Shown in pieces: positions 54,101 through 62,528 of a stretch of 64,000 bases of DNA. Each line of letters starts with the position of its first letter. Position 1 is the first letter of the stretch. The stretch is from Streptomyces sp. NBC_00250 (GTDB taxonomy: Bacteria > Actinomycetota > Actinomycetes > Streptomycetales > Streptomycetaceae). The notes beneath the pieces are model-generated. The model was given only the letters and a program-made list of their open reading frames with translations. It searched no databases and had not been told where the DNA came from. The stretch lies in assembly GCF_036192275.1 (NCBI RefSeq), contig NZ_CP108088.1:2480001-2544000 (forward strand), read 5' to 3'. Made by a program: the position numbers and the translations under genes.

Positions 54101-55693
54101 TCAGGCGGCGCCCGCGCCGGTCAGCGCCCGGACCTCGGTCTCGGCGTGCCGTGCCTCGTCGGGCGGCTCGGTCGAGGTGACCGTGCCGATCCAGCCGGCG
54201 AGGAAGCCGAGCGGGATGGAGACCACGCCCGGGTTCTGCAGCTGGAAGAGGTGGAAGTCGACGCCGGGGAACATCGATTCGGGACTGCCGGACACGACCG
54301 GCGAGACGAGCACGAGCAGCACCGCCGGGACCAGGCCGCCGTACACCGACCAGACCGCGCCCCGGGTGGTGAACTTCCGCCAGAACAGCGAGTACAGCAG
54401 CACCGGCAGATTGGCGGAGGCCGCGACCGCGAAGGCCAGCCCGACGAGGAAGGCCACGTTGAGGTCGCGCGCGAGCAGCCCGAGGCCGATGGCGGCCGCC
54501 CCGATCCCCGCGGCGGCGACCCTGGCCACGGTCACCTCGCTGTACTGCTTCGCGTGCCGGCGCCGCAACGATGCGTACAGATCGTGGGCGACGGAGGCCG
54601 AGGAGGCCAGCGTGATCCCCGCGACGACGGCGAGGATCGTCGCGAAGGCCACGGCCGCGACGATCGCGAAGAGCACGGTGCCGCCGGTGGAGCCCGCGCC
54701 GCCGCCGAGGTCGAGGGCGAGCAGCGGTACGGCGGTGTTCCCGGACGCGTTGGAGGCGCGGACCTCGTCGGGGCCGATCAGGGCGGCCGCGCCGAAGCCG
54801 AGCACGATGGTCATCAGATAGAAGCTGCCGATGAGCCCGATGGACCAGACGACGGAGCGTCGGGCGGCCCGGGCGGTCGGCACGGTGTAGAAGCGCGACA
54901 GGATGTGGGGCAGTCCCGCCGTACCCAGGACCAGTGCCACGCCGAGGCTGATGAAGTCGAGGCGGGCCGTCCAGTCCCCGCCGTAGCGGAGCCCGGGGGC
55001 GAGGAAGTCCAGGCCGTGGCCACTGCGTTCGGCGGCGGTGGAGAGCAGGCCGTTCACATCGCCGTGGAAGCGGAGCAGGACGAGGACGGTGAGCGCGATC
55101 GTGCCCGCCATGAGCAGGACCGCCTTGACGATCTGGATCCAGGTGGTGGCCCGCATGCCGCCGAGCGACACGTAGATCACCATCAGCGCGCCGACGCCGA
55201 TCACGGTCCATGAGCGGGCCGCCTCGCTGGTGCCGCCCAGGAGCAGGGCCACCAGGCTTCCGGCGCCCACCATCTGGGCCACGAGGTACAGCACGGAGAC
55301 GGCCACCGAGGACGTTCCGGCGGCGATCCGCACCGGGCGCTCGGCCATCCGCGCGGCGACGACGTCGGCCAGTGTGAACCGTCCGCAGTTGCGGACCAGT
55401 TCGGCCACGAGCAGCAGGACGACCAGCCAGGCGACCAGGAATCCGACGGAGTACAGCATGCCGTCGTAGCCGTAGAGCGCGATCAGCCCGGAGATGCCGA
55501 GGAAGGAGGCCGCGGACATGTAGTCGCCCGCGATGGCGAATCCGTTCTCCAGGGGAGAGAAGAGCCTGCCCCCGGCGTAGAACTCCTCCGCCGAGCCGCG
55601 CCGGTTGCGGCTCACCCAGGTGGTGATCCCCAGGGTGACGGCGATGAAGACGCTGAACAGCACGAGCGCCAGGGTCTGGTGGTCTCCGGTCAC
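54101..55693 (-). CDS. actP: Sodium/solute symporter, acetate (ActP)-type
   Basis: 530 aa, GTG at 55693 overlapping the DUF485 stop (GTGA). It is a member of the SSS family with about 13 membrane segments. Characteristic stretches include SAEEFYAGGRLFSPLENGFAIAGDYMSAASFLGISGLIALYG (abridged in meaning: sodium-site and SSS signature) and GTAGLPHILSRFYTV. The pairing with a DUF485 membrane protein is typical of the ActP/YjcH acetate permease. Probably takes up acetate or another short monocarboxylate with sodium. Pyruvate or propionate are alternatives. Confidence 0.9.
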   Translation of the reverse strand: MTGDHQTLALVLFSVFIAVTLGITTWVSRNRRGSAEEFYAGGRLFSPLENGFAIAGDYMSAASFLGISGLIALYGYDGMLYSVGFLVAWLVVLLLVAELVRNCGRFTLADVVAARMAERPVRIAAGTSSVAVSVLYLVAQMVGAGSLVALLLGGTSEAARSWTVIGVGALMVIYVSLGGMRATTWIQIVKAVLLMAGTIALTVLVLLRFHGDVNGLLSTAAERSGHGLDFLAPGLRYGGDWTARLDFISLGVALVLGTAGLPHILSRFYTVPTARAARRSVVWSIGLIGSFYLMTIVLGFGAAALIGPDEVRASNASGNTAVPLLALDLGGGAGSTGGTVLFAIVAAVAFATILAVVAGITLASSASVAHDLYASLRRRHAKQYSEVTVARVAAAGIGAAAIGLGLLARDLNVAFLVGLAFAVAASANLPVLLYSLFWRKFTTRGAVWSVYGGLVPAVLLVLVSPVVSGSPESMFPGVDFHLFQLQNPGVVSIPLGFLAGWIGTVTSTEPPDEARHAETEVRALTGAGAA

Positions 55694-56175
55694 GGCTGCG
55701 CCACCCCTCGGGTCATCTCCTGGGTGTCCCAGCGCAGTTCGAGCGCGGCCCGGTCCCTGCGCAGCCGCGCGTGGCGCGCGTACGCCCAGGTCAGCAGGAA
55801 GGTGGTGAGGAACTGCCCGAGCCCCGCGACCATCGCCACGTTCACCACCCCGGCGACCGGCCGGGCCATCAGGCCGGGTGCGGCGGTCGCCGCCACGACA
55901 TAGGCGAGGTACCAGAGGAGGAAGGCGAGGGCGGCCGGGAAGACGAACCGGCGGTAGCGGCTGCGCACCTCCTGGAAGGCGGGGCTCCGCTGCACTTCCA
56001 GATAGATCTCCGCCGCGCTGTGGACCCGCTGTCGCGGCACCGCGCCGGGCCGGCCGTCGCCGGGGCCCCCGGCCCCCGTCCGCTCGTCCCGGCCGGAGGC
56101 CGTCGCGTCGTTCCAGGGGTCGTCGACCGGCATCGCCGAAGCGTCGAGCCCCTCCTGCTTGTCCACCTGCTCCAC
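55690..56175 (-). CDS. DUF485 inner-membrane partner of the symporter (YjcH-like)
   Basis: 161 aa, GTG at 56175 with AAGGAGA nine bases upstream. An acidic N-terminal tail of about 60 residues is followed by the DUF485 domain with two membrane segments (FPAALAFLLWYLAYVVAATA and VVNVAMVAGLGQFLTTFLL). The gene precedes and overlaps the symporter gene, as in the yjcH-actP operon of other bacteria. Its role is accessory and not well defined. Confidence 0.88.
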   Translation of the reverse strand: MEQVDKQEGLDASAMPVDDPWNDATASGRDERTGAGGPGDGRPGAVPRQRVHSAAEIYLEVQRSPAFQEVRSRYRRFVFPAALAFLLWYLAYVVAATAAPGLMARPVAGVVNVAMVAGLGQFLTTFLLTWAYARHARLRRDRAALELRWDTQEMTRGVAQP

Positions 56176-56274
56176 CGGCCAACTCTCCTTGACAAGCGAA
56201 CCGTTTCGGCCGCGTGCCCAAGGATGGACAGAGCGGGAAGATCCCGGACTCTTCTCCTCCTGCTGTTCACCCCA

Positions 56275-57243
56275 TCAGGTGACTCTCCGCCCAGGTGCCC
56301 TGACCAGACCGTGCTGATATGCGTACCGCACGGCCTGCGCCCGGTCGCGCACCCCCGTCTTGGCGAAGAGGTTGTTGATATGGGTCTTCACCGTGGCCGT
56401 GGAGATCCGCAACCGCACGGCGATCTCCTGGTTGGAGAGCCCGTCGGCGACCAGCACGAGCACCTCCGTCTCCCGCTCCGTGAGCCCGTCGGCCTCCGGG
56501 GCCAAGGGCCCGGCGGCGGCACCCGGCTGCGCCGACCGCGGTCCGGGACCTCCCGACGGCTCCGCCCACTCGGGACGCTCCCCCCGTTCCAACAGCTGCT
56601 CCAGCAACCGCCGCTGCACCGTGGGGGAAAGCCCCGCCCGCCCATCGGTCACGTCCCTCAGGGCCCGTACGATCTCGTCCCCGCCCGCGTCCTTGGTCAG
56701 GTAGCCCCGCGCTCCCGCCCGCAGCGCGGGGAACAGCGACTCGTCGTCGGCGTACGTGGTGAGCACCACGATCTCCGTCCCGGAGTACAGCTCGCGGATC
56801 CGGCGGGTGGCCTCGACGCCGTCGCAACGGGGCATCCGCAGATCCATCAGGACCACGTCGGGCTCCAGTTCGGCGGTCAGCGCGACCGCTTCCTCCCCGT
56901 CCCGGGCCGCCCCCACGGCCTCGACCCCGGGAAGCAACCCGAGCAGCATCACGATGCCCTCCCGCACGACGGCCTGATCATCAGCGACCACCACCCGAAT
57001 CACCCGAGCCTTCCCGGGAGCACCGGCGCTCTCCGGCGCGGAGAGACCCCCGGGCACACCGGAATCCCGAGTGGACGGACCCCCCTGCCCACGGTCGGGG
57101 CCCTCCTGCCCACGGTCAGCACCCTCCTGACCGTGGTCGGCCCTCTCCGGGCCGCCGTCTGCCCTCTGCTCGACGTGGTCGGGGCCCTCCTGACCGCGGT
57201 CGACCTTCTCCGGGCCGCCGTCTGCCCTCTGCCGGCCGCTCAT
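56275..57243 (-). CDS. NarL/LuxR-type response regulator with a repetitive N-terminal extension
   Basis: 322 aa if the ATG at 57243, which overlaps the kinase stop (ATGA), is used. The first 75 or so residues are degenerate repeats (RADGGPE, DRGQEGPD, DHGQEGAD) not found in the family. The receiver begins at VIRVVVADDQAVVREG, has the phospho-Asp in DVVLMDLRMP, and is followed by a LuxR helix-turn-helix (LTERETEVLVLVADGLSNQEIAVRL). A GTG at the receiver start would give a standard-length protein of about 240 aa. Acts with the histidine kinase just upstream. Target unknown. Confidence 0.88.
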   Translation of the reverse strand: MSGRQRADGGPEKVDRGQEGPDHVEQRADGGPERADHGQEGADRGQEGPDRGQGGPSTRDSGVPGGLSAPESAGAPGKARVIRVVVADDQAVVREGIVMLLGLLPGVEAVGAARDGEEAVALTAELEPDVVLMDLRMPRCDGVEATRRIRELYSGTEIVVLTTYADDESLFPALRAGARGYLTKDAGGDEIVRALRDVTDGRAGLSPTVQRRLLEQLLERGERPEWAEPSGGPGPRSAQPGAAAGPLAPEADGLTERETEVLVLVADGLSNQEIAVRLRISTATVKTHINNLFAKTGVRDRAQAVRYAYQHGLVRAPGRRVT

Positions 57244-58454
57244 GCCGGCACCCGCAGCCGCACCGCGAACCCCTGGCCCTCCGGCCCCGCGTCCAGGCTG
57301 CCGCCCAGCAGTTCGGCACGCTCCCTCATGCCGCGCAGCCCGTATCCGGAGCCGGAGGAGCCGAGCTCGTACCCGTCGGGACCGCCCTCTGCCGTCGGAG
57401 GTGGCCCGGAGTCACATATCTCCAGGGAGATCCGGTCCACCTCGTAGGCGAGCCGGATCCGGGTCCGGGCTCCCGGGGCGTGCTTGCGGACATTGGTGAG
57501 AGCCTCCTGTGCCACTCGTCGTACTGCCTGGGACGCTTCGGCGGGCAGGTCCCGGCGCTCGCCCGTGACGTCGACCTGGGCGCGGTCCTCCCGTGCCAGG
57601 TCCCGCAGGTAGTCCTCTACGGGCACCATGTCACCGCGCAGCGCCGACAGCGCGTGCCGGGTCTCGGCGAGGCCTTCCTTGGCCATGGAGCGGGCCGAGG
57701 TAACGAGCTTGAGGATCTCCGACCTCTCCGATCCCGACTCGATCTGGAGCCGTGCGACCTCCAGATGCACCATCTGCGCGGAGAGGCTGTGCGCGAGCAC
57801 GTCGTGTATCTCGCGGGCGATCCTGGCCCGCTCGGCGAGCGCCGCCGAAGCGGCCTCGGCCTCCCGGGCGAGTCGCTCCTGGGCGAGCAGCTGGAACCCC
57901 GCACCGCGGGCCTGGGCGTCCAGCCGGAGTGAGTAACCAGCGAGAAGCACGGCCGCGGTGGTGACACCCGCTCCGAGTATCCCGGTCTCGTCGGCCTCCA
58001 CGAAGCCGGTGACGAGCACCGCCACGGTGGCGAGGCCGACCGGAAGCGGCAGTCGCTCCATCGCCATGACCGAGACGACTATCCACATCACGGTCGCGGA
58101 CGTCGGAGCGCCGGCCGCGTAGGCCCCGAGACCACAGAGAGCTATCACCGCCAGGAGCCCCAGCGAGGCCGGCAGCCGGTGGCCCAAGGTCGTGTGGTGG
58201 TAGGCCAGGGCGGCCATCACACAGAGCCCGAACCCGATCGGAGGCACGGGCGCGTACCAACCGTCGAAAGCCCCCGAGGTGTAGCAGCCGCTCAGTACCC
58301 AGACGCTCAGGCCCGCGATCAGGCAGTAGTCGAGGACGATGCGCCCCCGGGGTACTCCCAGGCGGGTGAGCGCCTCCCGTGACGGCCAGGCCTTCCAGGA
58401 ACCCCCCAGGGCCTCACCACTCCTCGTGCGCGCTCGGTCGCGCGTCTCCTCCAT
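57240..58454 (-). CDS. NarX/DesK-type sensor histidine kinase
   Basis: 404 aa. Several N-terminal membrane segments (from about residue 38 to 175) are followed by a HisKA_3 dimerisation domain with the phospho-His in ARIAREIHDVLAHSLSAQ and an ATPase domain (VRRVAQEALTNVRKHAPG, GYGLRGMRERAELLGG). No extracellular sensor domain, so it probably senses a membrane or intramembrane signal. Forms an operon with the response regulator. Ends in overlap with that gene's start. Confidence 0.92.
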   Translation of the reverse strand: MEETRDRARTRSGEALGGSWKAWPSREALTRLGVPRGRIVLDYCLIAGLSVWVLSGCYTSGAFDGWYAPVPPIGFGLCVMAALAYHHTTLGHRLPASLGLLAVIALCGLGAYAAGAPTSATVMWIVVSVMAMERLPLPVGLATVAVLVTGFVEADETGILGAGVTTAAVLLAGYSLRLDAQARGAGFQLLAQERLAREAEAASAALAERARIAREIHDVLAHSLSAQMVHLEVARLQIESGSERSEILKLVTSARSMAKEGLAETRHALSALRGDMVPVEDYLRDLAREDRAQVDVTGERRDLPAEASQAVRRVAQEALTNVRKHAPGARTRIRLAYEVDRISLEICDSGPPPTAEGGPDGYELGSSGSGYGLRGMRERAELLGGSLDAGPEGQGFAVRLRVPA

Positions 58455-58510
58455 GTCCGTCCCCCTCCGACATTTCCCATGTTACGGAGAGTCGCCGGAC
58501 GTGTGATCGG

Positions 58511-58543
58511 CCCGTGGGTGGAGCGTTCTGCTCCACCCACGGG
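58511..58543 (-). terminator. Terminator downstream of parE
   Basis: Perfect 13-bp stem CCCGTGGGTGGAG / CTCCACCCACGGG with a 7-base loop, 10 bases after the parE stop. Confidence 0.9.
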
Positions 58544-58552
58544 TGGAGCGCC

Positions 58553-60670
58553 TCAGGCGTCGATGCGCGAGCGGTCGAGGGTCGCCGCGGAGCCGGTGAT
58601 GAACTCCTTGCGGGGCGCCACGTCGTTGCCCATGAGGAGGTCGAAGACCTGCTCCGCCGCGTCCAGGTCGCCGATGTTGATCCGGCGCAGGGTGCGGTGA
58701 CGCGGGTCCATCGTGGTCTCCGCGAGCTGGTCGGCGTCCATCTCGCCCAGGCCCTTGTAGCGCTGGATGGAGTCCTTGTAGCGGACCCCCTTGCGCTGGT
58801 ACTCGAGCAGAGTCTGGCGCAGCTCGTTGTCGGAGTACGTGTAGACGTACTTGTCCTGGCCCTTCTTGGGCTGGACGAGCTCGATCCGGTGCAGCGGGGG
58901 CACGGCGGCGAAGACCCGCCCGGCCTCGACCATCGGCCGCATGTAGCGCTGGAAGAGCGTCAGCAGCAGACAGCGGATGTGGGCGCCGTCGACGTCGGCG
59001 TCGACCAGCAGGACGATCTTCCCGTAGCGGGCCGCGTCGATGTCGAAGGTGCGGCCCGAGCCCGCTCCTATGACCTGGATGATCGCCCCGCACTCGGCGT
59101 TCTTCAGCATGTCCGAGACGGACGACTTCTGGACGTTGAGGATCTTGCCGCGGATCGGCAGCAGGGCCTGGAACTCGCTGTTGCGGGCGAGCTTGGCCGT
59201 ACCGAGGGCCGAGTCGCCCTCGACGATGAAGAGCTCGCTGCGCTCCACGTCGTCGCTGCGGCAGTCGGCCAGCTTGGCCGGCAGCGAGGAGGACTCGAGC
59301 GCGGTCTTCCGGCGCTGCGCGTCCTTGTGCTGGCGGGCCGCGATCCGGGTACGGGCGGCGGCTACGGCCTTGTCCAGGACGGCACGGGCCTGCGCCTTGG
59401 CGTCCCGCTTGGTGGAGGTGAGGAAGGCCTTGAGCTCCTTGGCGACCACGTTCGCCACGATCCGGCGGGCCGCGGACGTGCCGAGGACCTCCTTGGTCTG
59501 CCCCTCGAACTGCGGCTCGGCGAGGCGGACCGTCACGACGGCCGTGAGCCCTTCCAGGGCGTCGTCCTTGACGATGTCGTCCTCGGCGACGCGCAGCATC
59601 TTCGCCGAGCGCAGGACCTCGTTCACCGTCTTGGTGATGGCCTGCTCGAATCCCGAGACGTGGGTGCCGCCCTTGGGGGTGGCGATGATGTTGACGAAGG
59701 ACTTGACCGTCGAGTCGTAGCCGGTGCCCCAGCGCAGGGCGACGTCGACGGCGAGCTCGCGGGTGACCTCGGTCGGGGTCATGTGGCCCCGCTCGTCGAG
59801 GACCGGGACGGTCTCCTTGAAGGTGCCCTGGCCGGTGAGGCGCTGGATGTCGCAGACGGCCTTGTCCTGCGCGAGGTACTCGCAGAACTCGCTGATGCCG
59901 CCGTCGAAGCGGAAGGTCTCCTCGCTCTTGCCGATCCCCGCCAGGTCCCGCTCGTCGCGGACGACGATGGTGAGGCCGGGGACGAGGAAGGCGGTCTGCC
60001 GGGCGCGCTGGTGCAGCGTCTCCAGGGAGAGCTTGGCGTCCTTGAGGAAGATCTGCCGGTCCGCCCAGTAGCGCACCCGCGTACCGGTGCGGGTCTTGGG
60101 GACGCGCTTGCCCTTGAGCAGGCCGTTGCCCGGATCGAAGGGGCTGTCGGGGCCCTGCTCCGTGAAGATGCCCGGGACGCCACGGCGGAAGCTGATCGTG
60201 TGCGTGGCGCTGTTCCGGTCGACCTCGACGTCGAGACGGGCCGAGAGGGCGTTGACCACGGAGGCGCCGACGCCGTGCAGACCGCCGGACGCGGCGTACG
60301 ATCCGCCGCCGAACTTTCCGCCGGCGTGCAGCTTGGTCATGACGACCTCGACTCCGGAGAGTCCGGTCTTCGGCTCGACGTCGACCGGGATGCCCCGGCC
60401 GTTGTCCTGGACCTCCACGGATCCGTCGTCGTGGAGGATGACCTCGATGTGGTCGCAGTAGCCCCCGAGGGCCTCGTCGACCGAGTTGTCGATGATCTCC
60501 CAGATGCAGTGCATCAGGCCGCGGCTGTCGGTGGACCCGATGTACATACCGGGGCGCTTGCGGACCGCTTCGAGCCCTTCGAGTACGAGCAGGTGCCGCG
60601 CGGTGTAGTTGGAAGCGTCACGGTCTGCGGTCAGCAGCGCACTGGACGGCACGGACGTTTCGGCGGTCAC
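58553..60670 (-). CDS. parE: DNA topoisomerase IV subunit B
   Basis: 705 aa from the GTG at 60670, which has GAGGAG upstream. The GHKL ATPase domain is visible (EIIDNSVDEALGGY, DNGRGIPVD, GGLHGVGASVVNALS), then the transducer, and the TOPRIM domain with ELFIVEGDSALG and the metal-binding VDADVDGAHI. It drives strand passage by ATP hydrolysis with ParC. The gene lies between hrdB and the two-component genes, away from parC by 8 kb but in the same conserved region. GyrB is the alternative, but that gene is normally beside dnaA/recF. Confidence 0.93.
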   Translation of the reverse strand: MTAETSVPSSALLTADRDASNYTARHLLVLEGLEAVRKRPGMYIGSTDSRGLMHCIWEIIDNSVDEALGGYCDHIEVILHDDGSVEVQDNGRGIPVDVEPKTGLSGVEVVMTKLHAGGKFGGGSYAASGGLHGVGASVVNALSARLDVEVDRNSATHTISFRRGVPGIFTEQGPDSPFDPGNGLLKGKRVPKTRTGTRVRYWADRQIFLKDAKLSLETLHQRARQTAFLVPGLTIVVRDERDLAGIGKSEETFRFDGGISEFCEYLAQDKAVCDIQRLTGQGTFKETVPVLDERGHMTPTEVTRELAVDVALRWGTGYDSTVKSFVNIIATPKGGTHVSGFEQAITKTVNEVLRSAKMLRVAEDDIVKDDALEGLTAVVTVRLAEPQFEGQTKEVLGTSAARRIVANVVAKELKAFLTSTKRDAKAQARAVLDKAVAAARTRIAARQHKDAQRRKTALESSSLPAKLADCRSDDVERSELFIVEGDSALGTAKLARNSEFQALLPIRGKILNVQKSSVSDMLKNAECGAIIQVIGAGSGRTFDIDAARYGKIVLLVDADVDGAHIRCLLLTLFQRYMRPMVEAGRVFAAVPPLHRIELVQPKKGQDKYVYTYSDNELRQTLLEYQRKGVRYKDSIQRYKGLGEMDADQLAETTMDPRHRTLRRINIGDLDAAEQVFDLLMGNDVAPRKEFITGSAATLDRSRIDA

Positions 60671-61102
60671 GCGGTTCGCTCCTCGCTGAATTTGAAATCT
60701 GGCCCGATGGGGTAAGGCCCGGCGTCGGTCACCGGTCAGAGGGTACCGATGCCTGGTAGAGCCGTTGTCACGCCACCCTCCCCGATTCCTCATGCTAGTC
60801 CAGCGTCGTATGGATGTTCGATCCCTCGATGGGGTGACGCGAACATCACGTTCCCTTCCAGGCATGAACCATTTAGGCTCCGGGCACGTCCTCATCAACA
60901 ACCGGCAACCACGCCGGGAGGACTGACCGACACAAGCAACGCGAAATCCGTAGAGCGACGCAATACGGCTCATTCGCCGCCAACCGGCAGCAGACAGCCA
61001 CCTCGGAAGAAGTTTCAAGGAAAAGCCGCGAGCGGGAACGTTTTCGGCCTGGTTGGATGTTGACCCTGGTACGACAGCTCGTCGAGCTAGAGAAGAGGCG
61101 AC
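60671..61102. promoter_or_regulatory. 432-bp divergent intergenic region between parE and the DUF7455 gene
   Basis: Lower GC than its surroundings and no supported gene. It holds both promoters. Candidate -10 hexamers are TAGCAT on the minus strand (60792-60797, for parE) and TAGGCT on the plus strand (about 60873). Neither has a convincing -35. A GAAC-N5-GTTC element lies near 60841-60853, one base off the usual LexA spacing, so I do not call an SOS box. Confidence 0.5.
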
Positions 61103-61333
61103 GTGACTACTGTTCTGACCCCCGCGAGCCCCCTGACGGCCGCTGACCGCTGCGACCGCTGCGGCGCCCAGGCATACCTGCGTGTTGTCCTGACCAGCGG
61201 AGGTGACTTGCTCTTCTGCGCCCACCACGGACGTAAGTTCGAGCCGGAACTCAAGAAGATCGCCGTTGAGATACAGGATGAGACGGACCGCCTGACGGAC
61301 GTGCCGGCCCGCACGATGGGCGACGACCACTGA
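61103..61333 (+). CDS. DUF7455 zinc-ribbon-like small protein
   Basis: 76 aa, GTG start with AGAGAAGAGG upstream. Two Cys pairs or Cys/His groups (CDRCGAQ and CAHHG) suit a small zinc-binding ribbon. The C-terminus is charged and helical. It is conserved next to hrdB/parE in actinobacteria, as I know that region. Function unknown. Single-gene unit ended by a clear hairpin. Confidence 0.85.
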   Translation: MTTVLTPASPLTAADRCDRCGAQAYLRVVLTSGGDLLFCAHHGRKFEPELKKIAVEIQDETDRLTDVPARTMGDDH

Positions 61334-61380
61334 CGCCTCGCATCCACGACGAGCCCAGATCCGGCCACTGACCGGACTTC

Positions 61381-61419
61381 GGGCGGCCACCCCCGCATTC
61401 CGAGGGGAGTGGCCGCCCG
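61381..61419 (+). terminator. Terminator downstream of the DUF7455 gene
   Basis: Stem GGGCGGCCAC / GTGGCCGCCC plus inner CCCC/GGGG pairs. Followed by GTTCTCG. Confidence 0.85.
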
Positions 61420-61541
61420 TTCTCGTATCCCGCGCGTCCTGGACCGATCACCGCCGGGACCCGGCAGCGGGCCCGACCGGCGGGCCTGGCCGGAGAACCC
61501 GGCCAGAACCCCTGGTCAGAGGCCCCGATCAGCGGCGCTGA

Positions 61542-62360
61542 TCAGAAGCGCGCCGGCAGCACCGCCGAGACTCGGGTGTACACACCCGGGTTCTCCGCCT
61601 GCCCGCAACCGCTGCCCCAGGACACCAGGCCGACGAGCAGCCCCTTCGCCACGAGCGGGCCTCCGCTGTCCCCCTGGCACGCGTCCTTGCCGCCCTGCGG
61701 GTCGCCCGCGCACAGCATCGTGTCGCTCCGGTACGGGACGCCGAATCCGCCCGGGTACGCCCGCTCGCACGCGCTGTCCGGCAGCACCTGGACCCGCGCC
61801 GTCCGCAGCGTGGAGGCATAGGTCCCGCTGCCGGTCGTGTCACCCCAGCCGTAGACGTCCGCCTCCGTACCGGGCGTGTACGCCGCGTCTCCCGCACGAG
61901 CGACGCCGATCACGTAGGACTGCGGCAGAGCGCTGACGAGCGTCAGGACCGCGAGATCGCCCGAGTTGGTCGTCGGGTCGTAGTCGGGATTGACCCAGGT
62001 GTCCGAGATCCGCACCTCCTGGCCGCCCTGCCCGCCCAGCGCGGCCCGGCCCGCGATGACGACGAAGTCGCGCACCTCCCACGGCTCGCCGCCGAGCACC
62101 TCGCGGCCCAGGCAGTGGGCCGCCGTGAGCACCTTGGTCGGCGCCACGAGCACGCCCCCGCAGAACTGCCCCGCGCGCGTACCCCCGAACCGGTCACGGC
62201 TGGACAGTGCCACGACCCACGGCGCGTCGGCGATCTGGGCCTGCCGGCCGCCCACCACGACGCTGTCGGCGGCCACGGGTGCGGCAGTGGCCAGCTGCCC
62301 CGCCGCCGCTGCGATCAGGCCCAGAGCACCCGTCAATGCTCGGGTGAGGGAACCACGCAT
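61542..62360 (-). CDS. Secreted trypsin-like serine protease (S1)
   Basis: 272 aa. Signal peptide at 1-31 (LTRALTGALGLIAAAAGQLATAAPVAA). The mature enzyme begins near VVGGRQAQIADAPW after a short pro-piece. The catalytic triad is visible: His in LTAAHCLG, Asp in NSGDLAVLTL, Ser in QGDSGGPLV. Asp precedes the Ser by six residues (KDACQGDSGG, Asp189 of trypsin), so cleavage after Arg or Lys is expected. Six cysteines are placed for disulfides. A single gene between parE-side genes and hrdB. Confidence 0.94.
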   Translation of the reverse strand: MRGSLTRALTGALGLIAAAAGQLATAAPVAADSVVVGGRQAQIADAPWVVALSSRDRFGGTRAGQFCGGVLVAPTKVLTAAHCLGREVLGGEPWEVRDFVVIAGRAALGGQGGQEVRISDTWVNPDYDPTTNSGDLAVLTLVSALPQSYVIGVARAGDAAYTPGTEADVYGWGDTTGSGTYASTLRTARVQVLPDSACERAYPGGFGVPYRSDTMLCAGDPQGGKDACQGDSGGPLVAKGLLVGLVSWGSGCGQAENPGVYTRVSAVLPARF

Positions 62361-62437
62361 GGAGCCTCCTGACTCTCCGGTGATGTCGGTTCACCCAGCG
62401 TCCAACACGCGACCGCGCCGTGCACCCCCGCACAGCC

Positions 62438-62474
62438 GGAGGGCCCGGCTCCCCCTCGGGGAACCGGGCCCTTC
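62438..62474 (-). terminator. Terminator downstream of hrdB
   Basis: Hairpin on the minus strand: AAGGGCCCGGTTCCCC pairs with GGGGGAGCCGGGCCCT, about 55 bases after the hrdB stop. Confidence 0.85.
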
Positions 62475-62528
62475 CGCGTACCGCTCCATGCCTCGTGTCC
62501 GCAGCTCGCACGGACGTCGGGATACGGA

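Noticed and set aside
60841..60853. LexA/SOS box GAAC-N5-GTTC
   Set aside because: Spacer is five bases, not four, and only one imperfect copy is present.
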